Source: Bosea vaviloviae (GTDB lineage Bacteria > Pseudomonadota > Alphaproteobacteria > Rhizobiales > Beijerinckiaceae). From it: a stretch of 64,000 nucleotides of DNA. The notes beneath the pieces are model-generated. The model did not search any database. It was given only the letters and a program-made list of their open reading frames with translations, and was not told where the DNA came from. The stretch is from contig NZ_CP017147.1 of assembly GCF_001741865.1 (NCBI RefSeq), positions 6,067,001 through 6,131,000 on the forward strand, read 5' to 3'. How positions within the stretch are numbered: position 1 is the stretch's first letter; each line of letters starts with the position of its first letter. Below, piece by piece: positions 50,421 through 59,807 of this stretch. Both the position numbers and the translations under genes were made by a program.

Positions 50421-51284
50421 GTGACCCTCCTCCTCCAGGCGCTCATCAATGGGCTGATGACCGGGGCGCTGATCGCCGTCCCAGCGATCGGCTTTTCCGC
50501 GATCTTCGCGGTGCTGCGCTATCCGAACTTCGCCATCGCCTCCTACGCCACCATCGGCGCCTTCGCCGCCTGGTGGGCCAATGCGGTGGCGGGGCTGCCC
50601 GTCGTGCCGGCGCTCGCCATCGCCTTTGCGGTGACGGGCGTGGTCGGCGTCGTGGCGGAGGAGACCTCGCTGAAGCGCCTGCGCGACAATGGCGCGCTGA
50701 TCGTGGCCATCGCCTCGATCGCGCTCAACCTCGTGCTGGAGAACATCATCCGCTTCATCTTCGGCAACGATATGAAGGGCTATGACCTGCCGCTGGCGCG
50801 CGACCTGCGCTTCGGCGAATTGCGCATCGGCCCGCAGCAGCTCCAGAGCCTCGCCCTCTCCGTCGCGATCATGGCGGCGATGTTCCTGTTCCTGCGCTAC
50901 ACCCGTTTCGGCAAGGCGATGCGCGCGGTCGCCGACAACCCAGACCTGGCTCGCCTGAAGGGCATCGACCCGGCCAGGATCGCGATCGTCACGGTCTTTC
51001 TCGGCGCCGGACTGTCCGGCGTCGGCGGCGTGCTGATCGGGCTCGACACCTCGATCGACCCGCTCACCGGCTACCGCGTCCTGCTCTCGGTCTTCGCCGC
51101 CGCCGTGCTCGGCGGGCTCGGCTCTATTCCCGGCGCGGTGGTGGGTGCACTCGCGCTCGGCATCGCCGAGGAGCTCGCTTTGATCGCGGTGCCCGCGACC
51201 TATCGCACCGCCGTCGGGTTTGTGGCGATCCTGATCATGCTGACCTTCCGCCCGCGCGGCATCCTGGGCGAAAGGGCGACCTGA
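50421..51284 (+). CDS. HAAT-family ABC permease (LivH-like)
   Basis: 287 residues with about eight transmembrane helices and the LivH signature AIGFSAIFAVLRYPNFAIAS, RYTRFGKAMRAVADNPDLARLKGID (cited in part: FGKAMRAVADNPDLA) and LGGLGSIPGAVVGALALGI. The GTG start has AGGA about ten bases upstream. The stop overlaps the LivM start (TGATG). Confidence 0.92.
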   Translation: MTLLLQALINGLMTGALIAVPAIGFSAIFAVLRYPNFAIASYATIGAFAAWWANAVAGLPVVPALAIAFAVTGVVGVVAEETSLKRLRDNGALIVAIASIALNLVLENIIRFIFGNDMKGYDLPLARDLRFGELRIGPQQLQSLALSVAIMAAMFLFLRYTRFGKAMRAVADNPDLARLKGIDPARIAIVTVFLGAGLSGVGGVLIGLDTSIDPLTGYRVLLSVFAAAVLGGLGSIPGAVVGALALGIAEELALIAVPATYRTAVGFVAILIMLTFRPRGILGERAT

Positions 51285-52198
51285 TGCTGTCTTATGTCAT
51301 CTTCACCCTGACGCTCTGCGGCATCTACGCCCTGCTTGCGCTCAGCCTCAACCTGATCTGGGGCGGGGTCGGCCTTGTCAATCTCGGCCTCGCCGGCTTC
51401 TTCGCGGTCGGAGCCTATGCCTCCGCGATCGCGACGGGAGCCGGTGCGCCCGTGCTGATCGGCTGGGCGGCGGCGCTCATCGTCGGCGCAGTCGTCGGCC
51501 TCGTCGTCACCTTCGCAACCTTGCGCCTGCGCGACGACTATCTCGCCATCGTGACGCTCGGTTTTGCGGAGGTCATCCGCCTCGTCGCGCTGAACGAACG
51601 CTGGCTGACCAAGGGCTCGGACGGCATCTCCGGCATCAAGGCCCCGCTCAAGGCCGAGCTCGGCCTGCAGGGGTTCAGCGTCTTCTATCTCGGCCTCGTC
51701 ACGCTGATCGTGCTCGTGGTCTGGGCGCTGCTGCGGCGGATCGACCTGTCTCCTTACGGGCGCGCCATGAAGGCGATCCGCGAGGACCAGCAACTCGCAG
51801 CCTTCGCCGGCAAGACCGTGCTGCGCTTCAAGCTCCAGGCCTTCGCGCTCTCGGCCGCGATCGCCGCGCTGTCTGGCGCGCTCTACGCGCATTTCCAGTC
51901 CTATGTCTCACCGGACCATTTCCAGCCGCTGATCACGATCTACATCTTCCTCGCCGTCACCGCCGGCGGCGTCGGCCGTCCCAGCGGAGCGGTATTTGGC
52001 GCCTATCTTGTCGTGATCTTCCTGGAAGCGACGCGCTTCGCCACGGAATGGCTGCCAGGTCTCCAGCCCGTCCAGATCGCCGCCATGCGCGAGATGATGA
52101 TCGGCGTCGCGCTGATCCTGGTGCTGCATCTACGCCCGCAAGGCATCATGCCCGAGCGAATTCCCAAGGCGCCTCGCCAACCCACGCCCACCGCCTGA
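51284..52198 (+). CDS. HAAT-family ABC permease (LivM-like)
   Basis: 304 residues, about nine helices. LALSLNLIWGGVGLVNLGLAG and RDDYLAIVTLGFAEVIRLV are LivM marks, then SPYGRAMKAIREDQQLAAFAG for ATPase contact and VGRPSGAVFGAYLVV. It completes the LivGFKHM importer. The C-terminus is a basic, proline-rich tail. Confidence 0.92.
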   Translation: MLSYVIFTLTLCGIYALLALSLNLIWGGVGLVNLGLAGFFAVGAYASAIATGAGAPVLIGWAAALIVGAVVGLVVTFATLRLRDDYLAIVTLGFAEVIRLVALNERWLTKGSDGISGIKAPLKAELGLQGFSVFYLGLVTLIVLVVWALLRRIDLSPYGRAMKAIREDQQLAAFAGKTVLRFKLQAFALSAAIAALSGALYAHFQSYVSPDHFQPLITIYIFLAVTAGGVGRPSGAVFGAYLVVIFLEATRFATEWLPGLQPVQIAAMREMMIGVALILVLHLRPQGIMPERIPKAPRQPTPTA

Positions 52199-52215
52199 AA
52201 GCCGAAGAGCCCATC

Positions 52216-52704
52216 ATGTCAGACGATCTCGCCACCCTCTCGGCCCTGCTCAAGGAGCCCGGCCAGCCCGACACCCTGTTCAAGGCGTTCGACGCCATCG
52301 CCAAGCGCCTTGTCGGCCACGAACTGTTCACGCTGCTCTATGTCGACGGCTCCGAGGTCGCGCGCATCTATTCCAACCGGCCGACCGAATACCCCGTCTC
52401 CGGCCGCAAGCCGATGGGCCCGACGCCCTGGGGCAAGCATGTCATGGAGGGCCAGAAGCCCTATCTCGGCCGGGACAAGGCCGGCATCCGCTGGGCTTTC
52501 TTCGACCATGAATTGATCGAGAGCATGGGGCTGGGCTCGGTCATCAACGTGCCTGCGATCTATGACGGCAAGGTCATCGGCACGATCAACCTGCTCGCGC
52601 CCGAGGGCCATTACCGCGAGGAGCATGTCGCTCCCATCGAGCGTCTCGCGCCGATGATCGTGCCCGGCTTCCTGGCCGCCCGCGCCGCCGCGCGCGCGCT
52701 CTGA
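52216..52704 (+). CDS. GAF-domain protein
   Basis: 162 residues forming one GAF domain: FDAIAKRLVGHELFTLLYVDG, IYSNRPTEYPVSGRKPMG, and IRWAFFDHELIESMGLGSVINVP followed by GKVIGTINLLAPEG (segments cited separately). GAF domains bind small ligands. With no output domain it could be an enzyme-like or sensing partner of the operon. Free-standing GAF proteins near LivK-type importers are known in this group, in my recollection. The function is unknown. Confidence 0.82.
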   Translation: MSDDLATLSALLKEPGQPDTLFKAFDAIAKRLVGHELFTLLYVDGSEVARIYSNRPTEYPVSGRKPMGPTPWGKHVMEGQKPYLGRDKAGIRWAFFDHELIESMGLGSVINVPAIYDGKVIGTINLLAPEGHYREEHVAPIERLAPMIVPGFLAARAAARAL

Positions 52705-52733
52705 ACCCAATCCTGCTCCAGCGGAGAACACCC

Positions 52734-53969
52734 GTGGCTTCCACCCTCTTCACCAATGCCCGCATCGTCGACGGTACCGCGCCCGAAACGGGCGCTCCCG
52801 TCAGCGTCCTCGTCGAGGGCGGCACGATCCGCGAGGTCGGCAAATCCGTGACCTCGGCCAAGGCCAAGGTTGTCGACCTCAAGGGCAAGACCCTGATGCC
52901 CGGGCTGATCGACGCCCATGTCCATGTCGTCGCCGGCGTCGCCGATCTCGGCAAGAACGCCCTGCTGCCGGATTCGCTCGTCACCGCACGCTCCTTCGTG
53001 ATCATGCGCGAGATGCTGCTGCGCGGCTTCACCACCGTGCGCGATGTCGGCGGCGCCGATTTCGGTCTGAAGCAGGCAACCGAGGAAGGCCATTTCCCGA
53101 CGCCGCGCCTCGTCATCTCCGGCAAGGCGCTGAGCCAGACCGGCGGCCACGCCGATTTCCGCGGCCGCTATGACGACCGCGCGGCGGTAACTGACCGCCA
53201 CAGGCTCGGCGCGCTCGGGCGCATCTGCGACGGGCTCGACCAGGTCCGCCGCGCCGCGCGCGAGGAGATGAAAGGCGGGGCCGACTTCATCAAGATCATG
53301 GCCAATGGCGGCTGCGCCTCGCCGACCGACCCGATCCATTTCCTCGGCTTCTCCGTCAGCGAACTCGAGGCGATCGTCGAGGAGGCCAAGATGGCGGGAA
53401 CCTACGTCTCCGCCCATGTCTACACCGACGAGGCGATCCGCCGCTGCGTCGAGGCCGGCGTGCATTCACTCGAACACTGCAACCTGATCCAGGCAGAGAC
53501 CGCCAAGCTCGCCGCCTCGAAGGGCGCAGTCGCAGTGCCGACGCTGGTGACCTATGACAAGCTCGTCAGCGACGGTCCCAAGCTCGGCTTCCCGCCCGAT
53601 TCCGTCGCCAAGGTCGATATCGTCCGCTCCGCCGGCATGGAATCGCTCGCGATCATGAAGAAGGCCGGCCTAGCCATGGCCTATGGCAGCGACCTGCTCG
53701 GCGAGATGCATCGCTACCAGTCGGAGGAGTTCGTGATCCGCGGACGCGCCTTGCCGGCCCATGAGGTGATCGCCTCGGCGACCCATATCGCCGCCAAGCT
53801 GCTCAAGCTCGAGGGCAAGATCGGCACGGTGGCGGCAGGCGCCCATGCCGATCTGATCGTCGTCGATGGCGACCCGCTCAAGGATCTCTCGCTGCTGACG
53901 CGCCAGGGCAAGCACATGCCGTTGATCATGAAGGGCGGCGCTTTCGTGAAGCGCGCAAGCTTGAACTGA
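52734..53969 (+). CDS. Metal-dependent amidohydrolase (Xaa-Pro dipeptidase-like)
   Basis: 411 residues, amidohydrolase fold. DAHVHV near residue 62 (HxH), FIKIMANGG with the carboxylated Lys at about 188, SAHVYTD and LEHCNL with metal His, and MAYGSDLLG with the catalytic Asp at about 320. GLIDAHVHV, TTVRDVGG and the late HADLIVVDGDPL are family marks. Members cleave Xaa-Pro or other dipeptides and cyclic amides. The start is GTG. It follows the GAF gene by 29 bases and is the first hydrolase of the series. Confidence 0.88.
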   Translation: MASTLFTNARIVDGTAPETGAPVSVLVEGGTIREVGKSVTSAKAKVVDLKGKTLMPGLIDAHVHVVAGVADLGKNALLPDSLVTARSFVIMREMLLRGFTTVRDVGGADFGLKQATEEGHFPTPRLVISGKALSQTGGHADFRGRYDDRAAVTDRHRLGALGRICDGLDQVRRAAREEMKGGADFIKIMANGGCASPTDPIHFLGFSVSELEAIVEEAKMAGTYVSAHVYTDEAIRRCVEAGVHSLEHCNLIQAETAKLAASKGAVAVPTLVTYDKLVSDGPKLGFPPDSVAKVDIVRSAGMESLAIMKKAGLAMAYGSDLLGEMHRYQSEEFVIRGRALPAHEVIASATHIAAKLLKLEGKIGTVAAGAHADLIVVDGDPLKDLSLLTRQGKHMPLIMKGGAFVKRASLN

Positions 53970-53980
53970 AGCAAAGCTGC

Positions 53981-54072
53981 TTCCGCCATTGCGAGCACAA
54001 CGAGGCAATCCAGGCAGGCTCGCACCGCAGCCCCTGGATTGTTTCGTCGCGACATTCCTCGCGATGGCGGAA
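53981..54072. repeat. REP-type inverted repeat (gccattgcgag family)
   Basis: TTCCGCCATTGCGAG and CTCGCGATGGCGGAA arms, with inner gaggcaatccagg and cctggattgtttcg. It is a diverged copy of 6729-6816. It separates the amidohydrolase and MlrC genes on the same strand. Confidence 0.65.
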
Positions 54073-54198
54073 AGACCCTGCCTGCTAAAGCGGCGACCCC
54101 ATGCATAATCGCGCAGGCATCTGACCAGAATTGAACCTTGGCCCCCATGGGCCTTGCGTGCTTACCTGCCGCCTCGCTGCAACGATCGAGGAACCGTC

Positions 54199-55698
54199 AT
54201 GTCGCCACGTATCGCCTTTGGCGGTTTCCTGCACGAGACCAACACCTTCGCGCCGAGCAAGGCCTCGATCGAGCATTTCATCCAGGGCGGCGGCTGGCCC
54301 TCGCTTGCGCGCGGCGACGACATCTTCGCCGCCGTGCACAACGTCAATGTCGGCGCGGCGGGCTTCGTCGAGAAGGCCAAGGCGCTCGGTTGGGAGATCG
54401 TGCCGACGCTGTGGTGCGCGGCCAGCCCCTCGGCCCATGTCACGGCAGACGCCTTCGAGGCCCTGCTGAACGAACTGGTCGAACGCATCAGCGCCGCATT
54501 GCCTCTCGACGGGGTCTATCTCGACTTGCACGGCGCCATGGTCAGCGAGACCTATCCCGATGGCGAGGGCGAAACCCTGCGCCGGGTGCGCACCGCGATC
54601 GGCCCCGACATCCCGCTCGTCGCCAGCCTCGACCTGCATGGCAACATCACGCAGCTGATGATGGATTCAGCCGACGGGCTCGTCGCCTACCGCACCTATC
54701 CGCATATCGACATGGCTGAGACCGGCAGCCGCGCCACGACCTATCTGGCAAAGCTGATCGGCACTAGGACGCGCCATGCCAAGGCCTTCCGTCAGGTGCC
54801 CTATCTGATCCCGATCGCCTGGCAGGCGACGGCGATGGAGCCCTGCAAGACAATCTATGCCGAGCTCGCGGCGCTCGAAGGCGAGAGCGTGCCGACGCTC
54901 TCCTTCCTGCCCGGCTTCCCCGCCGCCGATTTCGCCGATTGCGGCGCGACCGTGCTGGCCTATGGCGCGACGCAAGCCGAGGCCGACCGCGCGGCCGATG
55001 CAGTCTTCGCCCGGGTGATGGCGAGCGAAGCCGCCTTCAAGGGCCGGGTTTTCCAGCCTGATGAGGGCGTACTGGAGGCGATGCGGCTGGCTGAGGGAGC
55101 CTCGAAACCGATCGTCATTGCCGACACGCAGGACAATCCCGGCGCCGGCGGCGATTCCGACACGATGGGGATGGCGCGCGCGCTGGTGCGCAATGGCGCG
55201 CAGCGCGCCGCGATCGGCGTGATCGTCGATCCGGCGGCGGCAGCCGCAGCGCACAAGGCCGGCGTCGGCGCCACGATCACGCTCTCGCTCGGCGCCAAGT
55301 CCGGCATCCCCGGCGATGTCCCGCTCGAGGGCGAGTTCGTGGTCGAGCAGTTATCCGAAGGGCGCTTCGTCGCGCCGGGCCCGTTCTATGGCGGCTCGCG
55401 CATCAATCTCGGCCCCTGCGCGGCCCTGCGCATCGGCGGCGTGCGCATCGTCGTCGGCTCGCGCAAGGCGCAGATGGCAGACCAGGCGATGTACCGGCAG
55501 GTCGGCATCGAGCCGACCGAACAGGCGATCCTGGTCAATAAGAGCTCGGTGCATTTCCGCGCCGATTTCGAGCCGATCGCGCAGACGATCCTGGTCTGCG
55601 CCGCGCCCGGCCCGATGCCCGTCGATCCCTCAGTCCTGCCGTGGAAGCATCTGCGCCCCGGCATCCGCACCGCGCCGCTCGGCCCCGTCTTCGGCTGA
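54199..55698 (+). CDS. M81-family metallopeptidase (MlrC/microcystinase-like)
   Basis: 499 residues, the full M81 length. The N-terminal domain has IAFGGFLHETNTFAP (His), VYLDLHGAMVSET and ASLDLHGNITQLM, the expected zinc ligands. The C-terminal MlrC_C domain starts with ADTQDNPGAGGDSDT. MlrC opens the linear microcystin tetrapeptide in sphingomonads; homologues are widespread and mostly uncharacterised. No mlrA or mlrB is present. GAGGAA seven bases before ATG fixes the start. The two M20 enzymes follow directly. Confidence 0.9.
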   Translation: MSPRIAFGGFLHETNTFAPSKASIEHFIQGGGWPSLARGDDIFAAVHNVNVGAAGFVEKAKALGWEIVPTLWCAASPSAHVTADAFEALLNELVERISAALPLDGVYLDLHGAMVSETYPDGEGETLRRVRTAIGPDIPLVASLDLHGNITQLMMDSADGLVAYRTYPHIDMAETGSRATTYLAKLIGTRTRHAKAFRQVPYLIPIAWQATAMEPCKTIYAELAALEGESVPTLSFLPGFPAADFADCGATVLAYGATQAEADRAADAVFARVMASEAAFKGRVFQPDEGVLEAMRLAEGASKPIVIADTQDNPGAGGDSDTMGMARALVRNGAQRAAIGVIVDPAAAAAAHKAGVGATITLSLGAKSGIPGDVPLEGEFVVEQLSEGRFVAPGPFYGGSRINLGPCAALRIGGVRIVVGSRKAQMADQAMYRQVGIEPTEQAILVNKSSVHFRADFEPIAQTILVCAAPGPMPVDPSVLPWKHLRPGIRTAPLGPVFG

Positions 55699-55721
55699 TC
55701 CTCGTCCTTCGGAGTTAGTTC

Positions 55722-56882
55722 ATGCCCACCCTGCCCCAGATCGAAGCCTTCAAGGACGACCTCGTCGCGATCCGCCACGATATCCACGCCCATCCCGAGA
55801 TCGGCTTCGAGGAGGTCCGCACCTCCGCCATCGTCGCCGGGAAGCTCGCATCCTGGGGCATCGAGGTGCATCCCGGCGTCGGCAAGACCGGCGTGGTCGG
55901 CATCCTCCAGGGCAAGGGCGGGCCGGGCAGGCGCATCGGCCTGCGCGCCGATATGGACGCCCTGCCGATGGACGAGACCACCAACCTGCCCTTCCGCTCG
56001 ACCATCCCCGGGCGCTTTCATGGCTGCGGCCATGACGGCCACACCACGATGCTGCTCGGCGCGGCGCGTTATCTCTCGGAGAATCGCGACTTCACCGGCA
56101 CCGCGGTGTTCGTGTTCCAGCCGGCCGAGGAGGGGCTGGGCGGCGCTCGCGCCATGCTCGCCGACAAGCTGTTCGAGCGCTTCCCCTGCGACGAGATCTA
56201 CGGGCTGCACAATGCCCCCAATCTCGATCCCGGCCAGATCGCCGTCTTCCCCGGCCCGGCCATGGCCGGCGCGGATTTCTTCGACATCAAGATCACCGGC
56301 CGGGGCAGCCATGGCGCCATGCCCCATGTCGGGCGCGACCCCGTCATCGTCGCCATCTCGCTGGCGGCAGCGCTACAGACCATCGTCAGCCGCAACGCCG
56401 ACCCGCGCGAGGCCGCCGTGCTCTCGATCACGCAGATCCATGCCGGCTCCGCCTATAACGTCATCCCCGAGGAAGCGGCCCTAGCAGGCACCATCCGCAC
56501 CTTCTCGCCCGACATTGCCAAGCTGATCCGCGAGCGCATGCGCGAGATCGCGGCGGGCATGGCGCTGACCTTCGGCGTCCAGATCGATGTCGATATTCGC
56601 GACATCTTCGACGTGCTGGTCAATCACGGCCCGCAGGCCGAAGCCGCAGCCAAGGTCGCCGCCGAGATCGTCGGCGCCGAGAATGTGCTGACCGAGGTCA
56701 AGCCGATCATGGGCAGCGAGGATTTCGCCGACATGCTGCGCGCGGTGCCCGGCGCCTATTGCTGGGTCGGCCATGCCGGCTCCGTGCCAGTGCACAACCC
56801 CTCCTTCATCCTCGACGACGGCATCCTGCCGGTGGGCGCGAGCCTGCTCGCGCGCCTCGTCGAAACGCGACTGGCCGCCTGA
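55722..56882 (+). CDS. M20 amidohydrolase (hippurate/amino-acid amidase type)
   Basis: 386 residues. FHGCGHDGHTTMLLGAARYL with metal His/Cys, FQPAEEGLGGARAM with Glu, LHNAPNLDPG and GRGSHGAMPH of the lid domain, and a late MGSEDFADML. This is the M20D branch (HipO/AmhX), hydrolysing N-acyl amino acids or indole conjugates with Mn/Zn. GGAG eight bases upstream supports the ATG. Two bases separate it from the next M20 gene. Confidence 0.9.
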   Translation: MPTLPQIEAFKDDLVAIRHDIHAHPEIGFEEVRTSAIVAGKLASWGIEVHPGVGKTGVVGILQGKGGPGRRIGLRADMDALPMDETTNLPFRSTIPGRFHGCGHDGHTTMLLGAARYLSENRDFTGTAVFVFQPAEEGLGGARAMLADKLFERFPCDEIYGLHNAPNLDPGQIAVFPGPAMAGADFFDIKITGRGSHGAMPHVGRDPVIVAISLAAALQTIVSRNADPREAAVLSITQIHAGSAYNVIPEEAALAGTIRTFSPDIAKLIRERMREIAAGMALTFGVQIDVDIRDIFDVLVNHGPQAEAAAKVAAEIVGAENVLTEVKPIMGSEDFADMLRAVPGAYCWVGHAGSVPVHNPSFILDDGILPVGASLLARLVETRLAA

Positions 56883-56884
56883 TC

Positions 56885-58021
56885 ATGTCCTTCGACACGC
56901 TGACCTTCGACACCGACGCGATGCTCGCCGGCCTGAAGCGCTGGATCGAGTGCGAGAGCCCGACTTTTGATGTCGCGGCCGTCAACCGGATGATGGATCT
57001 CGTCGCCGCCGACCTCGCAGCCGTCGGCGCGACCGTGACCCGCATTCCCGGCCCGCCGAGCCTGGGCGATTGCGTGCGCGGCGATTTCCCCCATCCCAGG
57101 CGCGGCGAACCCGGCATCCTGGTGATGTCGCATCTCGACACCGTGCATCCGGTCGGAACGCTGAAGGCCCTGCCCTTCCGGCGCGAAGGCACGCGCTGCT
57201 ACGGGCCGGGCATCCTCGACATGAAGGGCGGCGCCTATGCCGGCCTGCAGGCGATCGTGGCGCTGGCCAAGGCCGGCATCGAGACGCCGCTGCCGGTCAG
57301 CGTGCTCTATACCAGCGACGAGGAGATCGGCAGCCCCGGCACGCGCGAGCTGATCATGCAGCATGCAGGCCAGCATCGCTACATCCTGGTTCCCGAGCCC
57401 GGTCGCCCCGGCAATGGCGTCGTCACCGGCCGCTACGCCATCGCCAGGTTCAACCTGCTCGCCGAGGGGCGGCCGAGCCATGCCGGCTCGCGCCTGAAGG
57501 ACGGCCGCTCCGCCATCAACATGATGGCGCGCCAGCTCATCGCCATCGAGGAGATGACGGGCGACGACTGCACTTTCAGCGTCGGCGTGATCTCGGGCGG
57601 GCAATGGGTCAATTGCGTGCCGACGACCTGCCGGGCCGAGGCGCTCAGCATGGCCAAAAGGCAGGCGGATCTCGACCGTGGCGTCGAGCGCATGCTGGCG
57701 CTCTCTTCCGAGAACCCCGACGGCACGCGCTTCACCGTCACGCGCGGCGTCACCCGACCGGTCTGGGAGCCGGATGCCGGAACGCTCAGGCTCTATGAGC
57801 TTGCGCGCGGCATCGCCGGCGAACTTGGCTGGGAACTCGAGCACGGCTCGGCCGGTGGCGGCTCGGATGCGAATTTCACCGGGGCGGCCGGCATTCCCTC
57901 GCTGGACGGGCTCGGCCTGCTCGGTGCCGGCTATCACACGCTGGAGGAGCATATCGAGGTCGACAGCCTGGCCCAGCGCACCCGCCTGATGGCCGGGCTG
58001 CTGACGCGGCTTTCGGCCTGA
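56885..58021 (+). CDS. M20 peptidase (carboxypeptidase G2-like)
   Basis: 378 residues. MSHLDTVHPVGT, GPGILDMKGGAYAGL, TSDEEIGSPGTREL, PEPGR and a terminal GYHTLEEHIEV give the five metal ligands and catalytic Glu in the M20A/CPG2 order. It removes a C-terminal Glu or splits dipeptides. The ATG at 56885 is two codons after the stop of the previous M20 gene, so they are coupled. A hairpin follows the stop. Confidence 0.89.
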   Translation: MSFDTLTFDTDAMLAGLKRWIECESPTFDVAAVNRMMDLVAADLAAVGATVTRIPGPPSLGDCVRGDFPHPRRGEPGILVMSHLDTVHPVGTLKALPFRREGTRCYGPGILDMKGGAYAGLQAIVALAKAGIETPLPVSVLYTSDEEIGSPGTRELIMQHAGQHRYILVPEPGRPGNGVVTGRYAIARFNLLAEGRPSHAGSRLKDGRSAINMMARQLIAIEEMTGDDCTFSVGVISGGQWVNCVPTTCRAEALSMAKRQADLDRGVERMLALSSENPDGTRFTVTRGVTRPVWEPDAGTLRLYELARGIAGELGWELEHGSAGGGSDANFTGAAGIPSLDGLGLLGAGYHTLEEHIEVDSLAQRTRLMAGLLTRLSA

Positions 58022-58036
58022 GCGCGATTGACAGAG

Positions 58037-58055
58037 GCTCCCGTTTCGCGGGAGC
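58037..58055 (+). terminator. Hairpin after the M20 pair
   Basis: A 7-bp stem gctcccg/cgggagc has the loop TTTCG and is followed by a weak TTCCC. It could attenuate transcription before the Dpp operon. Confidence 0.5.
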
Positions 58056-58080
58056 TTCCCGGCCTACCCATGGCATGGCC

Positions 58081-58094
58081 CCTGCATATGCAGG
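58081..58094. promoter_or_regulatory. Perfect palindrome upstream of the Dpp operon
   Basis: CCTGCATATGCAGG is a 14-bp perfect palindrome 106 bases before the binding-protein start, in the only sizeable non-coding gap of the series. An operator is possible; chance cannot be excluded. Confidence 0.3.
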
Positions 58095-58199
58095 CCGACG
58101 GATCGGGACGCACAAGAACACGAACGCATCAAGTCACGACCAGCCAGATCACGATTATCGAAATAACCGCCCGAATGGGTCATAAGGGGAGATCAGTGC

Positions 58200-59783
58200 A
58201 TGATGTCGCGTTGGAAGATCGTCACGGCAGCCGCCGCGCTGCTGGCCGGAAGCAGTGTTCTCTCCGGGGGCCTCTCGGCCCAGGCGCAGACGCTGAAAGT
58301 CGTCATGCACTCCGACGTGAAGATCGTCGATCCGATCTGGACCACGGCTTACATCGTCCGCAACCACGGCTACATGATCTACGACACCCTCTTCGCGCTC
58401 GACGAGAAGGGGGATGTGAAGCCGCAGATGGTCGACAGCTTCACGGAGTCGCCGGACAAGCTGACCTACAAATTCACGCTGCGCGACGGCCTGCTCTGGC
58501 ATGACGGCAAGCCCGTCACCGCCGAGGACTGCATCGCCTCGATCAAGCGCTGGTCGGCGCGCGATTCGATCGGCCAGAAGCTCGCGACCTTCATCGACAC
58601 GATGACGGCCGACGACGCCAAGAGCTTCACCGTGAAGCTGAAATCGCCGACCGGTCTGCTGCTCTCGGGCCTCGGCAAGCCCTCTTCCAACGTGCCCTTC
58701 ATGATGCCCAAGCGCGTGGCGGACACCGACGCGAACACGCAGATCTCCGAATTCATCGGCTCGGGCCCCTTCGTCCTCAAGACCGATGAATGGAAGCCCG
58801 GCGACAAGATCGTCTACACCAAGTTCAAGGACTACAAGCCACGCGCCGAACCGGCCTCGGGCCTCGCCGGCGGCAAGGTCGCCAAGCTCGACCGGATCGA
58901 GTGGCTGGCGATCTCCGACCAGCAGCAGGCGGTCAACGCCCTGCTCGCCGGCGAGATCGATATGATCGAGCAGCCCTCCTTCGACCTGATCCCGCTGCTC
59001 AAGAGCGACAAGTCGATCAAGCTGATCGACTATAATCCGCTCGGCCTGCAATACACCTTGCGCCCCAACCACACGCTGAAACCCTTCGATAACCCGAAGG
59101 TCCGCCAGGCGCTGACCTATGCGCTGAACCAGAAGGACTTCCTCGACGCGGTCATCGGCAATCCCGACTATTACAAGGTCTGCAAGGCGCTTTTCCCCTG
59201 CGGCAGCACGCTCTCCAGCGAAAAGGGCATGGACGGCCTGCTCGAGTCGAACTTCAAGAAGTCGCAGGAGCTCCTCAAGGAAGCCGGCTATGACGGCACG
59301 CCGGTCGTCCTCCTGCAATCGACCGACCTGCAGTCGCTGACCAACCTTGCCCCCGTCGCCAAGCAATTGATGGAGAAGGGTGGCTTCAAGGTCGACATGC
59401 AATCCTCCGACTGGCAGACGGTGGTCGCCCGCCGCGTCCGCAAGACGCCCGTCACCGATGGCGGCTGGAACGCGATGCTGACCTCCTGGGTCTCGGCCGA
59501 CATCATGAACCCGGTCATGGCGGGCTTCCTCAATGCGAGCTGCGACAAGGCCGGCTTCGGCTGGCCCTGCGACGCCGAGATGGAAAAACTGCGCGACGAC
59601 TTCGCGCGCGAACCCGATATTGCCAAGCAGAAGCTCATCGCCGAAGCCGTGCAGGCGCGCTGGCGCGAGACCGTCACCCATGTCCATCTCGGCCAGTACT
59701 ATGTGCCGATCGCGACGCGCGGGAACATCAGTGGCATCCTGAGCGCCGCCGCGCCGGTGTTCTGGAACGTGGAGAAGAAGTAA
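58200..59783 (+). CDS. Peptide/opine-type ABC substrate-binding protein
   Basis: 527 residues of SBP_bac_5. A Sec signal of about 30 residues ends at LSAQAQT. The mature part shows MIYDTLFALDEKGDVKPQMV, KFTLRDGLLWHDGKPVTAED and QALTYALNQKDFLDAVIG, with conserved WxDG-like loops. It binds peptides or similar substrates in the periplasm. AAGGGGAG about eight bases before the ATG marks the start; a second ATG follows. It begins the dpp operon. Confidence 0.92.
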   Translation: MMSRWKIVTAAAALLAGSSVLSGGLSAQAQTLKVVMHSDVKIVDPIWTTAYIVRNHGYMIYDTLFALDEKGDVKPQMVDSFTESPDKLTYKFTLRDGLLWHDGKPVTAEDCIASIKRWSARDSIGQKLATFIDTMTADDAKSFTVKLKSPTGLLLSGLGKPSSNVPFMMPKRVADTDANTQISEFIGSGPFVLKTDEWKPGDKIVYTKFKDYKPRAEPASGLAGGKVAKLDRIEWLAISDQQQAVNALLAGEIDMIEQPSFDLIPLLKSDKSIKLIDYNPLGLQYTLRPNHTLKPFDNPKVRQALTYALNQKDFLDAVIGNPDYYKVCKALFPCGSTLSSEKGMDGLLESNFKKSQELLKEAGYDGTPVVLLQSTDLQSLTNLAPVAKQLMEKGGFKVDMQSSDWQTVVARRVRKTPVTDGGWNAMLTSWVSADIMNPVMAGFLNASCDKAGFGWPCDAEMEKLRDDFAREPDIAKQKLIAEAVQARWRETVTHVHLGQYYVPIATRGNISGILSAAAPVFWNVEKK

Positions 59784-59807
59784 CCGCCGGCACGATCAGA
59801 AAACGCC

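Noticed and set aside
46970..52198. True leucine/isoleucine/valine importer
   Set aside because: The fold is that of Liv systems, but the hydrolases in the same operon and the missing branched-chain metabolism genes make another substrate more likely; I kept the names as -like.
54199..55698. Complete microcystin degradation (mlr) cluster
   Set aside because: Only an MlrC-type gene is present; no mlrA glutamic protease or mlrB serine protease was found in the window.
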